Source: Pseudomonas sp. MF4836
GTDB lineage: Bacteria > Pseudomonadota > Gammaproteobacteria > Pseudomonadales > Pseudomonadaceae
Direction of reading: 5' to 3'
Assembly (NCBI RefSeq): GCF_002018875.1
Contig: NZ_MVOL01000003.1
Location: forward strand, 558,001-622,000
Length of the DNA stretch: 64,000 nt
Under the pieces are notes generated by a model that was not told where the DNA came from, did no database searches, and worked only from the letters and a program-made list of their open reading frames with translations. Below are positions 53,940 through 63,167 of this stretch, in pieces (within the stretch, counting starts at the first letter, position 1; every line of letters begins with the position of its first letter). The position numbers and the translations under genes are program-made.

Positions 53940-55277
53940 TTACAGGGTTTCGGCCCACAGGTCGTATTCGTCTGCATCGGTAACCCGGCACCAGACTTTG
54001 TCGCCCGGCTTGAGATCGCCTGCGCCATCGATAAACACGTTGCCGTCGATTTCCGGAGCGTCGAAGAAGCAGCGGCCGACCGCGCCATTCTCGTCGACTT
54101 CATCGATCAGCACTTCGATTTCCTTGCCGATGCGCTGTTGCAGACGCGCCGAACTGATTTCCTGCTGGTGCGCCATAAAGCGCTCCCAACGGTCCTGCTT
54201 GACGTCATCGGGCACCACGTCCAGGTCCAGGTCATTGGCCGGCGCGCCTTCCACCGGCGAGTACTGGAAGCAGCCGACGCGATCGAGCTGGGCGTCGGTC
54301 AGCCAGTTCAGCAGGTACTGGAAGTCTTCTTCGGTTTCACCCGGGAAGCCGACGATAAAGGTCGAGCGGATGATCAGCTCGGGACAGATCTGGCGCCAGT
54401 TCTTGATCCGCGCCAGGGTCTTGTCTTCGAAGGCCGGGCGTTTCATGGCCTTGAGGACTTTCGGGCTGGCGTGCTGGAACGGGATGTCCAGGTACGGCAG
54501 GATCTTGCCGGCAGCCATCAGCGGGATCAGCTCGTCCACATGCGGGTACGGGTACACGTAGTGCAGGCGGACCCAGACGCCGAGGCTGCTCAGGGCTTCG
54601 CAGAGCTCGGTCATGCGGGTTTTCACCGGTGCGCCGTTCCAGAACCCGGTGCGGTATTTGACGTCGACGCCATAGGCGCTGGTGTCCTGGGAGATCACCA
54701 GCAGCTCTTTCACGCCGGACTTGACCAGGCGCTGGGCCTCGTCGAGCACATCACCCACCGGGCGGCTGACCAGCTTGCCGCGCATCGACGGGATGATGCA
54801 GAAACTGCAGCTATGGTTGCAGCCTTCGGAAATCTTCAGGTACGCGTAGTGGCGCGGGGTCAGCTTGATGCCTTGGGGCGGCACCAGGTCGATCAGCGGG
54901 TTGTGGTCCTGGCGCGGTGGCACCACGTCGTGCACGGCGTTGACCACCTGCTCGTACTGTTGCGGGCCGGTGACGGCCAGTACGCTGGGGTGCACGTTGC
55001 GGATAGTGCCTTCTTCCACACCCATGCAGCCGGTGACGATGACCTTGCCGTTTTCCTTGATGGCTTCGCCGATCACTTCCAGGGATTCAGCCTTGGCCGA
55101 GTCGATAAAGCCGCAGGTGTTGACGACCACGACGTCAGCGTCCTGGTAGGTGGACACCACGTCATAGCCTTCCATGCGCAGTTGGGTAAGGATGCGCTCG
55201 GAGTCGACCAGGGCTTTCGGGCAGCCCAAGGAAACGAAGCCGACTTTCGGGTTGGCCGGCGTGGAGGGGGTGGACAT
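53940..55277 (-). CDS. rimO: Ribosomal protein S12 methylthiotransferase RimO
   Basis: 445 residues. The MTTase N-terminal domain has [18 protein letters not shown] with cysteines for the auxiliary cluster (also NTCGFID and TGCMG), the radical-SAM motif is [18 protein letters not shown] near residue 145, and a TRAM domain closes the protein. It adds a methylthio group to Asp88 of ribosomal protein S12. Confidence 0.97.
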   Translation of the reverse strand: MSTPSTPANPKVGFVSLGCPKALVDSERILTQLRMEGYDVVSTYQDADVVVVNTCGFIDSAKAESLEVIGEAIKENGKVIVTGCMGVEEGTIRNVHPSVLAVTGPQQYEQVVNAVHDVVPPRQDHNPLIDLVPPQGIKLTPRHYAYLKISEGCNHSCSFCIIPSMRGKLVSRPVGDVLDEAQRLVKSGVKELLVISQDTSAYGVDVKYRTGFWNGAPVKTRMTELCEALSSLGVWVRLHYVYPYPHVDELIPLMAAGKILPYLDIPFQHASPKVLKAMKRPAFEDKTLARIKNWRQICPELIIRSTFIVGFPGETEEDFQYLLNWLTDAQLDRVGCFQYSPVEGAPANDLDLDVVPDDVKQDRWERFMAHQQEISSARLQQRIGKEIEVLIDEVDENGAVGRCFFDAPEIDGNVFIDGAGDLKPGDKVWCRVTDADEYDLWAETL

Positions 55278-55585
55278 GTCTAACCTCGGTATGGTGTCGA
55301 ATCACTTGGGGGGCAAGTGCGACGGTTGGGCGCTGGCTGCGCCTCTGATCAAAAAGTGCGCAATTCTAGCGATGCTGAAAGCACTTGACCAGCTTTATGC
55401 AGGGAAATACGACGAGTGCTGCGCTATGCTTCGCGCCGTTGCTTGCTAGTGAAATGACGCAGTCAACCGTTCGTCTGTAACAACAGGTAAAACAGCGCAT
55501 GCTGCGCAGGTTTTAAGGCTTGGCGTGTTCTTGTTGCCAGGCTTTTCATATCAAGCCCCGGTCTGGGTAGTAGGAGTGGTGGTAG
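55278..55585. other. Divergent rimO-kup intergenic region
   Basis: 308 bases containing both promoters. A weak TTGACC-N17-TACGAC element (55386 onward, plus strand) is the only candidate I noticed. No gene or convincing riboswitch was seen. Confidence 0.5.
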
Positions 55586-57487
55586 ATGGGTCAGGCAAGT
55601 AGTCAGGCGGTGGGCGGCGAGCATTCTGCGGCCAAGCCTCTGGGGATGCTGGTAGCCGCAGTCGGGGTGGTGTATGGCGATATCGGTACCAGCCCGCTCT
55701 ATACCCTTAAAGAGGTGTTTTCCGGCGGCTATGGGGTCCAGGTCAACCATGATGGGGTGTTGGGGATCCTGGCGCTGATCTTCTGGTCGCTGATCTGGGT
55801 CGTGTCATTCAAATACATGATGTTCGTGCTGCGGGCCGACAACCAGGGTGAAGGCGGGATCATGGCCCTGACCGCCCTGGCGCGGCGCGCGGCGGCGGGG
55901 CACCCGAAGCTGCGCAGCCTGTTGGTGGTGTGCGGGCTGATCGGTGCGGCGCTGTTCTACGGCGACAGCATGATTACCCCGGCTATCTCCGTGCTCTCGG
56001 CGGTCGAGGGCCTGGGGCTGGCGTTCGACGGCATCGACCACTGGGTGGTGCCGCTGTCGCTGGTGGTGCTGGTGGCGCTGTTTTTGATTCAGAGCCATGG
56101 CACTGCGCGCATCGGCATCCTGTTCGGGCCGATCATGGTCACCTGGTTTGTGGTGCTCGGCGCCCTGGGGGTGTACGGCATCCTGCAGCACCCGGAAGTC
56201 CTGAACGCGATGAACCCGGTGTGGGGCGTGCGCTTCTTTATCGTGCACCCGGGCATCGGCGTCGCCATCCTCGGCGCGGTGGTCCTGGCCCTGACCGGTG
56301 CTGAAGCACTGTATGCCGACATGGGCCACTTCGGCCGCAAGCCGATTGCCCGTGCCTGGTTCATCCTGGTGCTACCGGCGCTGGTGCTGAACTACTTCGG
56401 CCAGGGCGCCTTGCTGCTGGGCGATCCGGAAGCCGCGCGCAACCCGTTCTACCTGCTGGCACCGAGCTGGGCGCTGATTCCCCTGGTCGGCCTGTCGACC
56501 CTGGCCACGGTGATTGCCTCGCAGGCGGTGATTTCCGGCGCCTTCTCCCTGACTCGCCAGGCGATCCAGCTCGGCTACATCCCGCGCATGCACATTCAAC
56601 ACACTTCCAGTGCCGAACAAGGTCAGATCTACATTGGCGCGGTGAACTGGTCGCTGATGGTCGGCGTGATCCTGCTGGTGCTGGGCTTCGAGTCCTCCGG
56701 AGCCCTGGCCTCGGCCTACGGCGTCGCGGTGACCGGGACCATGCTCATGACCACGGTGCTGGTGTCGGCGGTGATGCTGCTGCTGTGGAAATGGCCACCG
56801 ATCCTGGCGGTGCCGGTGTCCATTGGTTTCCTGCTGGTGGACGGCCTGTATTTCGCCGCCAACGTGCCGAAAATCGTCCAGGGCGGTGCCTTCCCGGTGA
56901 TCGCCGGGATCGTGCTGTTCGTGCTGATGACCACCTGGAAGCGCGGCAAGCAATTGCTGGTGGATCGCCTCGACGAAGGTGGCCTGCCGCTGCCGATCTT
57001 TATCAGCAGTATCCGCGTGCAGCCGCCGCACCGGGTCCAGGGCACGGCGGTGTTTCTCACTGCGCGTCCGGACGCGGTGCCCCACGCCTTGTTGCACAAC
57101 CTGCTGCATAACCAGGTGCTGCACGAGCAAGTGGTGCTGCTGACGGTGGTGTATGAGGATATTCCCCGGGTGCCGGCGCAGCGGCGGTTTGAGGTCGACT
57201 CCTACGGCGAGGGCTTCTTCCGGGTGATCCTGCACTTTGGCTTTACCGACGAGCCGGATGTGCCGGAAGCCCTGAAGCTGTGCCATCTGGACGACCTGGA
57301 CTTCAGCCCGATGCGTACCACCTACTTCCTCAGCCGCGAGACGGTGATTGCCTCCAAGCTGGTGGGCATGGCCCGTTGGCGCGAGGCGCTGTTCGCCTTC
57401 ATGCTGAAAAACGCCAACGGCAACCTGCGGTTCTTCAACCTGCCGGTGAACCGGGTGATCGAGCTGGGGACCCAGGTCGAGATGTAA
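55586..57487 (+). CDS. kup: Low-affinity potassium transporter Kup
   Basis: 633 residues, normal. About twelve membrane helices; the start region [20 protein letters not shown] is the Kup signature, followed by [20 protein letters not shown] and the cytoplasmic C-terminal domain ([20 protein letters not shown]). It imports K+ with protons. It is preceded by a ribosome site ggagtggt and followed by a strong terminator. Confidence 0.96.
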   Translation: MGQASSQAVGGEHSAAKPLGMLVAAVGVVYGDIGTSPLYTLKEVFSGGYGVQVNHDGVLGILALIFWSLIWVVSFKYMMFVLRADNQGEGGIMALTALARRAAAGHPKLRSLLVVCGLIGAALFYGDSMITPAISVLSAVEGLGLAFDGIDHWVVPLSLVVLVALFLIQSHGTARIGILFGPIMVTWFVVLGALGVYGILQHPEVLNAMNPVWGVRFFIVHPGIGVAILGAVVLALTGAEALYADMGHFGRKPIARAWFILVLPALVLNYFGQGALLLGDPEAARNPFYLLAPSWALIPLVGLSTLATVIASQAVISGAFSLTRQAIQLGYIPRMHIQHTSSAEQGQIYIGAVNWSLMVGVILLVLGFESSGALASAYGVAVTGTMLMTTVLVSAVMLLLWKWPPILAVPVSIGFLLVDGLYFAANVPKIVQGGAFPVIAGIVLFVLMTTWKRGKQLLVDRLDEGGLPLPIFISSIRVQPPHRVQGTAVFLTARPDAVPHALLHNLLHNQVLHEQVVLLTVVYEDIPRVPAQRRFEVDSYGEGFFRVILHFGFTDEPDVPEALKLCHLDDLDFSPMRTTYFLSRETVIASKLVGMARWREALFAFMLKNANGNLRFFNLPVNRVIELGTQVEM

Positions 57488-57496
57488 GCGCCCCGC

Positions 57497-57537
57497 AAAA
57501 AAGCCCCCGTTGCCTGCCGGCAGCGGGGGCTTTTTGG
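57497..57537. terminator. kup terminator (bidirectional)
   Basis: AAAAAAGCCCCCGTTGCCTG / CAGCGGGGGCTTTTT with T-runs on both strands, between the convergent kup and DUF3077 genes. Confidence 0.92.
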
Positions 57538-57548
57538 TTTCTGGGGGA

Positions 57549-57839
57549 TCAATGGCGGGCGACTTCGAGGCTCAGCCCTTGCAGCACATCGTCAATCACC
57601 GCCTTGCCCAAGGCGGTCAGGTAATGGGCGGCCCAGGCGTGGCGGTCGCTGTCTCTGCTGTAGACGGCGTCCTCGGCGAAGGCCTTGGCCAGGGACAGCA
57701 GGTCGGAGGCTTGGGCCAGGGCTTCGCCGATGGGGACGCCGGGGCTGACCTGGAATAGGGGATGGTCTGAGCAGTAGATGAAATGGGTTAAGCCGACAGT
57801 TTTCAGGTTTGATAGCTGAGGCGGGTTTGCTTTGTTCAT
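57549..57839 (-). CDS. DUF3077 protein
   Basis: 96 residues. LFQVSPGVPIGEALAQASDL and AWAAHYLTALGKAVIDDVLQ are the DUF3077 pattern, a family largely confined to Pseudomonas and of unknown function. The protein is small, soluble and helical. It has a long, structured-looking upstream region (see next entry) and the ribosome site aggagttgg. Confidence 0.88.
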   Translation of the reverse strand: MNKANPPQLSNLKTVGLTHFIYCSDHPLFQVSPGVPIGEALAQASDLLSLAKAFAEDAVYSRDSDRHAWAAHYLTALGKAVIDDVLQGLSLEVARH

Positions 57840-58062
57840 GGTCCAACTCCTGAATTTGAGGAGCTACCACGTTCGTTTCCAAGCGAATGGGTGGCAGCTG
57901 TGCGCAGGTTGGAAAACCGGGAACCAGGAAACCGGCAGACCTCGAAGGTCTCCCGCGCACAGCCGCCATAACTGATGGACTGCAGGCGTTAATTCGTCTG
58001 CAATCACAACGGGGGTGCTAGTTGCCCAGATTCTTCGGGTTTCCAAGCCCGGTCACTGAATA
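57840..58062 (-). other. Leader of the DUF3077 gene with a possible 60-codon upstream frame
   Basis: On the minus strand an open frame (58046-57864) encodes METRRIWATSTPVVIADELT...LWRLCAGDLRGLPVSW and ends KRTW just before the DUF3077 ribosome site. The DNA also contains inverted elements (GAGACCTTCGAGGTCTGC; GGTTTCCTGGTTCCCGGTTTTCC). It may be a regulatory leader, an upstream peptide gene, or both. Confidence 0.5.
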
Positions 58063-58248
58063 GTCAGCGACACCCGGAGCCTGGCCCGTCGAAGCGCAGG
58101 CCAACAAGGCAGCAAAGTGCCCAAAACGCACCTCCTGCGCAATTCTCGGAGTTTGCCTACGAGGTCATCGGGAGTCATCCGGTATTGCGCAGCCAAACGG
58201 TACGGCATGTTGCCGCCGACCCTCGGTTCCCGGCTGCAGCACGCGTAA

Positions 58249-58283
58249 AAAAGCCCCCGCAACCCTAAGGCGGCGGAGGCTGT
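58249..58283 (-). terminator. Terminator downstream of the virJ-like gene
   Basis: On the minus strand AGCCTCCGCC...GGGTTGCGGGGGCTTTTTT; a GC-rich stem and six T residues, 17-50 bases after the stop. The stretch 58063-58248 shows no recognisable gene. Confidence 0.75.
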
Positions 58284-58299
58284 TTGCGCAGCGTCGGAA

Positions 58300-59583
58300 T
58301 CACTCCTCGGCTTTGCTCTGGCGCTTCTCGATGGCATCCACCAGGCGCTTGGCCAGGGCCGGGTAGTTCTCGTCGAAGTGGTGGCCGCCGGGCAGCTTCA
58401 TCGCTTCGCCCACCGCGGTCTTGTCGGTGCAGCCGCTTTCGTCGACTTCTTCGGCACCGTAGATGCACACCACTTTGGCGGCGGGCAGCTTGGCCATTTC
58501 CGGGCCGGTGGCGGCTTCCTTGCCGGCATTGCCGAGCCACCCGTCGACTTCGATCTCGAAGCTGCCGGTGCGGGCGAAGGCCAGCAGGATAATGGCGTCC
58601 ACTCGCTGCTGCTCGGCTTCCGGCAGGCGGTTGTAGATGGCCGGCAAGACGTCGGCACCGAACGAGTAACCGGTCAGCACAAAGCGCTTGGTGCCCCATT
58701 TCTGCCGGTAGTGCTGCATCAGCTCGGTGAGGTCGGTGGCGCTTTGTTCCGGAGTCTTGTGCTGCCAGTAGTAGCGCAGGGTGTCGATGCCCACGACCGG
58801 GAAGCCGATCTTGGCCATTTCCCCGGCCACATCGCGGTCCAGATCGCGCCAGCCGCCGTCACCGGAGAGGAACAGGGTCACGGTGTCCTTGGCCTGGCCG
58901 GCCGGGACTTCCACCACCGGAATATTCAGGCCGCCGTTTTCCGAGCCCACCAGCAGTTTGCGCAGTTCGTTGTTCAGCACCTGGGGCAGGTGAATGTCGT
59001 AGTCGCTGATGCTGGTGGTGGCGTTCGGCGTGTCGCGTACGAAACCGGCACTTTCGTCGTCCGGGTTGTCGTTCCAGGCCACCAGCCAATGGCCGTGGGC
59101 CAGGGTTTTCGGCAGTGGGTCGCTGCAGCCTGGCTCGTTGATGGTGAAGCCCACCGACACGGCCTGGGCCTTGTCATTGTTCTGGGTCGCTACCCAGCGC
59201 CAGGCCAGGGCTGCGCCCGGGCCGATGCCGCTGACCAGGGTCGCTGGGCCGTTGAGTTGGCCGAGGGCGTTTTGCAGGGCTTGTTCCTGGGCCTTGCAGT
59301 CGTCCTTGGGCACGATCACTTGCACGATCTGCGCGGCACCGCCCCGGCTCAGGGCCAGCAGCTGGTTGTCGCTGAGGGTCGCGTCGGCCAGGACCGCCAC
59401 GGCCACCTGGGCCTTGGGCGTGGTGCCGGGGATGACGCGGGTCATGGTCGAGCCATCGGCCTGGCTCAGGTGTTCCAGGGTCGGCTCGGGGGCTGGACGA
59501 TTCCAGAACCAGTAACCACCGCCCGCCATCAGGGCCAGCACCACCAGGGTGGCCAGTACATACCGCCAAGAGCGTTGAATCAT
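58300..59583 (-). CDS. VirJ/AcvB-family aminoacyl-phosphatidylglycerol hydrolase
   Basis: 427 residues. N-terminal signal/anchor YVLATLVVLALMAGGGYWFW; the C-terminal VirJ domain is an alpha/beta hydrolase with LFLSGDGGWRDLDRDVAGEM, nucleophile elbow TGYSFGADVLPAIYN and a His in PGGHHFDENYP. Homologues next to mprF (PA0919 in P. aeruginosa, AcvB in Agrobacterium) hydrolyse alanyl- or lysyl-phosphatidylglycerol in the periplasm, balancing the synthase. It overlaps mprF by one base, so the pair is one operon. Confidence 0.88.
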   Translation of the reverse strand: MIQRSWRYVLATLVVLALMAGGGYWFWNRPAPEPTLEHLSQADGSTMTRVIPGTTPKAQVAVAVLADATLSDNQLLALSRGGAAQIVQVIVPKDDCKAQEQALQNALGQLNGPATLVSGIGPGAALAWRWVATQNNDKAQAVSVGFTINEPGCSDPLPKTLAHGHWLVAWNDNPDDESAGFVRDTPNATTSISDYDIHLPQVLNNELRKLLVGSENGGLNIPVVEVPAGQAKDTVTLFLSGDGGWRDLDRDVAGEMAKIGFPVVGIDTLRYYWQHKTPEQSATDLTELMQHYRQKWGTKRFVLTGYSFGADVLPAIYNRLPEAEQQRVDAIILLAFARTGSFEIEVDGWLGNAGKEAATGPEMAKLPAAKVVCIYGAEEVDESGCTDKTAVGEAMKLPGGHHFDENYPALAKRLVDAIEKRQSKAEE

Positions 59584-62231
59584 TAGCGTTTCACCAATCC
59601 AGTCAAGCCGCCCGCGATCAGGGCGGCGGTATCGGCCAGGGCAACCAGCGGATCGAGTCCGGCGGGCACGGCCATGTAACGGGGTTCCCAGTCAGGCTGG
59701 AATTTGTCTTTGAAGCGGCGCAAGCCCTGGAAGTTATACAGTTGCTCGCCGCGGCGGAACACCATCGAACCCAGGCGTTGGGTCAGCGGTGCGCCGCGAC
59801 GCGGTTGCAGGCCTGACAACGGCACCATCCCCAGGCTGAAACGGGCGTAGCCATGGTTTTTATAATGCTGGATCAAGCCGACCATCATGAATTCCATGGT
59901 CAGCTTGGGCGCGTCGGGGTGGGCGCGCATCAGGTCGAGGCTGGCCAGGTCATGGCCGTAGGTCTCGAGCAGGTTGGCAAAGGCCACCGGGCGCCCTTCG
60001 AAGCGGATGATGGCGATGCGAAAGTGCTTGAGGTACTCATCGCTGAAACGGCCGAGGGAGAAGCCTTTCTCGCGCACGTTCTTGCCGGTCAGCCAGGCGT
60101 CGGAGATGACTTTCAGCTCGTCCATCGGCGCAAGACCGGGTTCGTGGATCTCCAGCGACAGGCCGTCGCGGGTGCCTCGGTTCCAGGTGTAGCGCAGGTC
60201 CTTCATCTCTTTGCCCTTGGCTTCGAGATCAAAGCGCTTGAGATCGACCCGGGCTTCTTCACCGAGCTTGATCGCGGTCAGGCCGATGTCCATGTAGTAC
60301 GGCAGGTTCTCCGCACGCACCTGGTAGAACACCGGGCGCGCATGGTGGATGTCGCACAGGTCACGGAACTGCCAGATCATCTCGGCCCGTTGCTGGGTCG
60401 GCCCGATCGGGTCGTACAGTGCCACCAGGCTGCGCCCGCGACGGGCGTACATCAGGAACGCGTCGTCGTTGGGGTGGAACAGCAGCGCCTTGTCACCGGT
60501 CAGGGCCAGGCCGCCATCGGGCTGGGAGGAGGCCATAAGGATCTTGGCGGCTTTTTCCAGCTCTTCGGGGGTGGGCAGGTGGATCACCGGGCGCGCGGTG
60601 CGCAGCAGCCAGGTCAGCGAGACCACCACCAGCAACACCGCGGCACCCAGCAGGGAGCGCAGGCCACGTGGGGCATCGGCGTCCAGGGTGAACTGCCACC
60701 ACAGCTGATGGCTGTAGGGCACGTCCTGATAGGCGAACAGCAGCAGCCAGATCGAGGCCCCCAGGACGCAGACGCTGGCCACCAGGTACAGCGGCGAGAA
60801 CGGCAGCTCGGTGAGACGGCTCGGGCGATAGAACGAGCGCCGGAACACCGCCAGCAGGCTGGCGGTCAGGGTCATCAGGCAGGCTTCTTCCCAGTCGAAG
60901 CCCTTGAGCAGCGAGAGCAGGGCGCCCACCAGCAGCAAGATGGTAGTCAGCATCCAGGCCGCCGACAGGCGCCGGCGCAGGCCCTGGGCCAATAGCAGGC
61001 AGAGCACGCCGATCAGGCTGGCGCCAAAGTGCGAGGCATCCACCAGGCGATGGGGGATCAGAAAACCGATGTGTTGCAGGCGGGTGTCGATCTCCGGCGT
61101 GGCCCCGGAAAACAGCAGCACCACCCCGGACAGGAATACCAGCACCGCCAGGATCGGCGCGGCCAGGCCAGAGGCGACCCGTAGCGATTGGCGAGACTGA
61201 AATAGCCGTTGCGCCTCATTGATCAGCAGCAGAATGCACGCCACCAGCATCGGCAGCACCACATAGATCAGCCGGTACAGCAGCAGGGCGGCGGCCAGAG
61301 GCGCGGCACCCAATTGATCGGCGAAGGCGGCCAGCAGAATCGCCTCGAACACCCCGACACCGCCGGGCACATGGCTGAGCACACCGGCGGCCAGGGCCAG
61401 CAGGTACACCAGCAGGAACGCGCCGAAGGGCGGTGCCTCGGGCAACAGCAGATACAGCACGGTGGCGGCAGCGGCGACGTCGAATGCGGTGATCAGCAAT
61501 TGCAGCAGGGTCAGGCGTCGGCCCGGCAGGCGCAGGGTGCGACGCCCGGCCTTGACCAGCAGGTTGTCGCGCAGCGGTTGTTCCGGCAGGCGCCGACGGT
61601 AAATGCCGATGGTCAGCACGGCAGCCAGCAACAGGACCGCCAGCGCAATCCCGCCCAGCAGGCTTTCCGGCAGGCGCAGGGCCGCGGAGGCCGCCGGCAG
61701 GTTGCTCAGGGTGGCCAATGCAGCCAGCGGCGGCAGCGCGCAGCCCAGGGACAGGCTGGCGAACAGGGTCATATGGGCCACATCGGAGGCGCCCACGCCA
61801 TGCCGGGCATAGAGTCGGTAGCGCACCGAACCGCCGGACAGCAGTGACAGCCCGATGGCATTGCCAATGGCAAAGGCGGTGAAGCCGCCCAGGGCCAGGG
61901 TCCGCGCCGGCAAGTCGACGCCGGCATAACGGCTGGCGGACCATTCATATCCCAGGAGGATGATGAAACCGACAATGGTTGCGCCCAAGGCGCCCAGCAG
62001 CGCCGGTTTCGGCACTTCCAGAATCGAGTCATGCAGGGCGTAGAGGTCGAGCTCGCTCAGCAGGTGGCGACAGGCGATCAGGGCGATGGCGAACAGCAGC
62101 AGGGTCACGGCCAGGCCGATGGGCTGGCGGTATTTGCTCAATAGGTCCAGCCAGCGCAAACGAGTGACTGTGATCGGTTGGGTCGCTGTAACGGTATCGG
62201 TGTCTTGTGAATCAGACGAGTTGGCGCGCAT
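59583..62231 (-). CDS. mprF: Bifunctional aminoacyl-phosphatidylglycerol synthase/flippase
   Basis: 882 residues from the ATG at 62231 (ribosome site agaggtg). Residues about 40-560 carry some 14 membrane helices (flippase part, e.g. PLLRDNL..HVPGGVGVFEAILL); the C-terminal DUF2156 catalytic domain has SSQPDGGLALTGDKALLFHP, LPYYMDIGLTAIKLGEEARV and LKTYGHDLASLDLM-type residues. It moves an amino acid from aminoacyl-tRNA to phosphatidylglycerol, lowering surface charge and aiding resistance to cationic peptides and acid. By analogy with PA0920 the amino acid may be alanine. The downstream gene is the matching hydrolase. Confidence 0.93.
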   Translation of the reverse strand: MRANSSDSQDTDTVTATQPITVTRLRWLDLLSKYRQPIGLAVTLLLFAIALIACRHLLSELDLYALHDSILEVPKPALLGALGATIVGFIILLGYEWSASRYAGVDLPARTLALGGFTAFAIGNAIGLSLLSGGSVRYRLYARHGVGASDVAHMTLFASLSLGCALPPLAALATLSNLPAASAALRLPESLLGGIALAVLLLAAVLTIGIYRRRLPEQPLRDNLLVKAGRRTLRLPGRRLTLLQLLITAFDVAAAATVLYLLLPEAPPFGAFLLVYLLALAAGVLSHVPGGVGVFEAILLAAFADQLGAAPLAAALLLYRLIYVVLPMLVACILLLINEAQRLFQSRQSLRVASGLAAPILAVLVFLSGVVLLFSGATPEIDTRLQHIGFLIPHRLVDASHFGASLIGVLCLLLAQGLRRRLSAAWMLTTILLLVGALLSLLKGFDWEEACLMTLTASLLAVFRRSFYRPSRLTELPFSPLYLVASVCVLGASIWLLLFAYQDVPYSHQLWWQFTLDADAPRGLRSLLGAAVLLVVVSLTWLLRTARPVIHLPTPEELEKAAKILMASSQPDGGLALTGDKALLFHPNDDAFLMYARRGRSLVALYDPIGPTQQRAEMIWQFRDLCDIHHARPVFYQVRAENLPYYMDIGLTAIKLGEEARVDLKRFDLEAKGKEMKDLRYTWNRGTRDGLSLEIHEPGLAPMDELKVISDAWLTGKNVREKGFSLGRFSDEYLKHFRIAIIRFEGRPVAFANLLETYGHDLASLDLMRAHPDAPKLTMEFMMVGLIQHYKNHGYARFSLGMVPLSGLQPRRGAPLTQRLGSMVFRRGEQLYNFQGLRRFKDKFQPDWEPRYMAVPAGLDPLVALADTAALIAGGLTGLVKR

Positions 62232-62476
62232 CAATCACCTCTTGGATTGTGCGCGACAGGATGGAGGTATCCAGCCAAGTTACCAATCCCTGTAGAAAAA
62301 ATAATTTCAAATATTAACGCGTCTTGCCATGGTCGACGACTGTGCACCCTTGCGTGTCAAAAGGGTGTCGTTTGCGACTGAGCATAGTCTGCATAAGAAG
62401 AGTCGGGGGCGCCGGCTGACGCATCGCCATACATTGCCAGATCATTGTTGCGAAAGAACTTTTTCGACAGATACAA

Positions 62477-62503
62477 AAAAGGCCACTCTTTCGAGCAGCC
62501 TTT
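62477..62503 (-). terminator. Terminator of the first tRNA-fMet gene
   Basis: On the minus strand AAAAAAGGCTGCTCGAAAGAGTGGCCTTTTTT, immediately after the tRNA 3' end. Confidence 0.88.
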
Positions 62504-62512
62504 TTTGATGTT

Positions 62513-62589
<77 letters not shown>

Positions 62590-62757
62590 TCTGTGTGGCG
62601 GCATTCTACAGACGAACGCTTGAGTGTCAACCGTTAATGCAGAAACGGGTCAAATAAGCGTTGAACGGTTATCAGTGCGGGTAAGTCATGGTCCTGCAAG
62701 GGGTTTTGCTTTTGCTTCGGACTGGCTGAGCCGGGAAGGGGTAAAACCTGCGGACAC

Positions 62758-62786
62758 AAAAAAGGCCACTCTTTCGAGTAGCCTTT
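62758..62786 (-). terminator. Terminator of the second tRNA-fMet gene
   Basis: Same stem as copy 1 with one base changed in the loop side (GAGTAGCC against GAGCAGCC on the plus strand). Confidence 0.88.
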
Positions 62787-62795
62787 TTTGATGTT

Positions 62796-62872
<77 letters not shown>

Positions 62873-63089
62873 TCTGTGTGTCGGCATTCTACAGAGGAAT
62901 GCTGGGCTGTCAAATGCTAATTCAAGAAAACCTCTTCTCCTTCAATCGCTTAGCGCCTCTGGTGGGGCCTTGGAAGCGGCTGCGAGGCCTGTCGCACGGG
63001 GCTTTCAGCTCTATTGAAGGGGGGCGAACGATTGAAGAAATAAATTCATCGCGGATTTTTCCTACATTCATATCAGAGGAATCAAAGCA

Positions 63090-63105
63090 CTGGTGCTATA
63101 TACAG
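63090..63105. promoter_or_regulatory. LexA (SOS) box of dinB
   Basis: CTG-GTGCTATATA-CAG fits CTG-N10-CAG, 62 bases before the dinB ATG. The rest of 62912-63167 shows no gene. Confidence 0.85.
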
Positions 63106-63167
63106 GTGTCAGTGAGATACTGCCGGCCCGGTTTATTGTTACCTCTGTCCGTGAACTCTGCCTTTAT

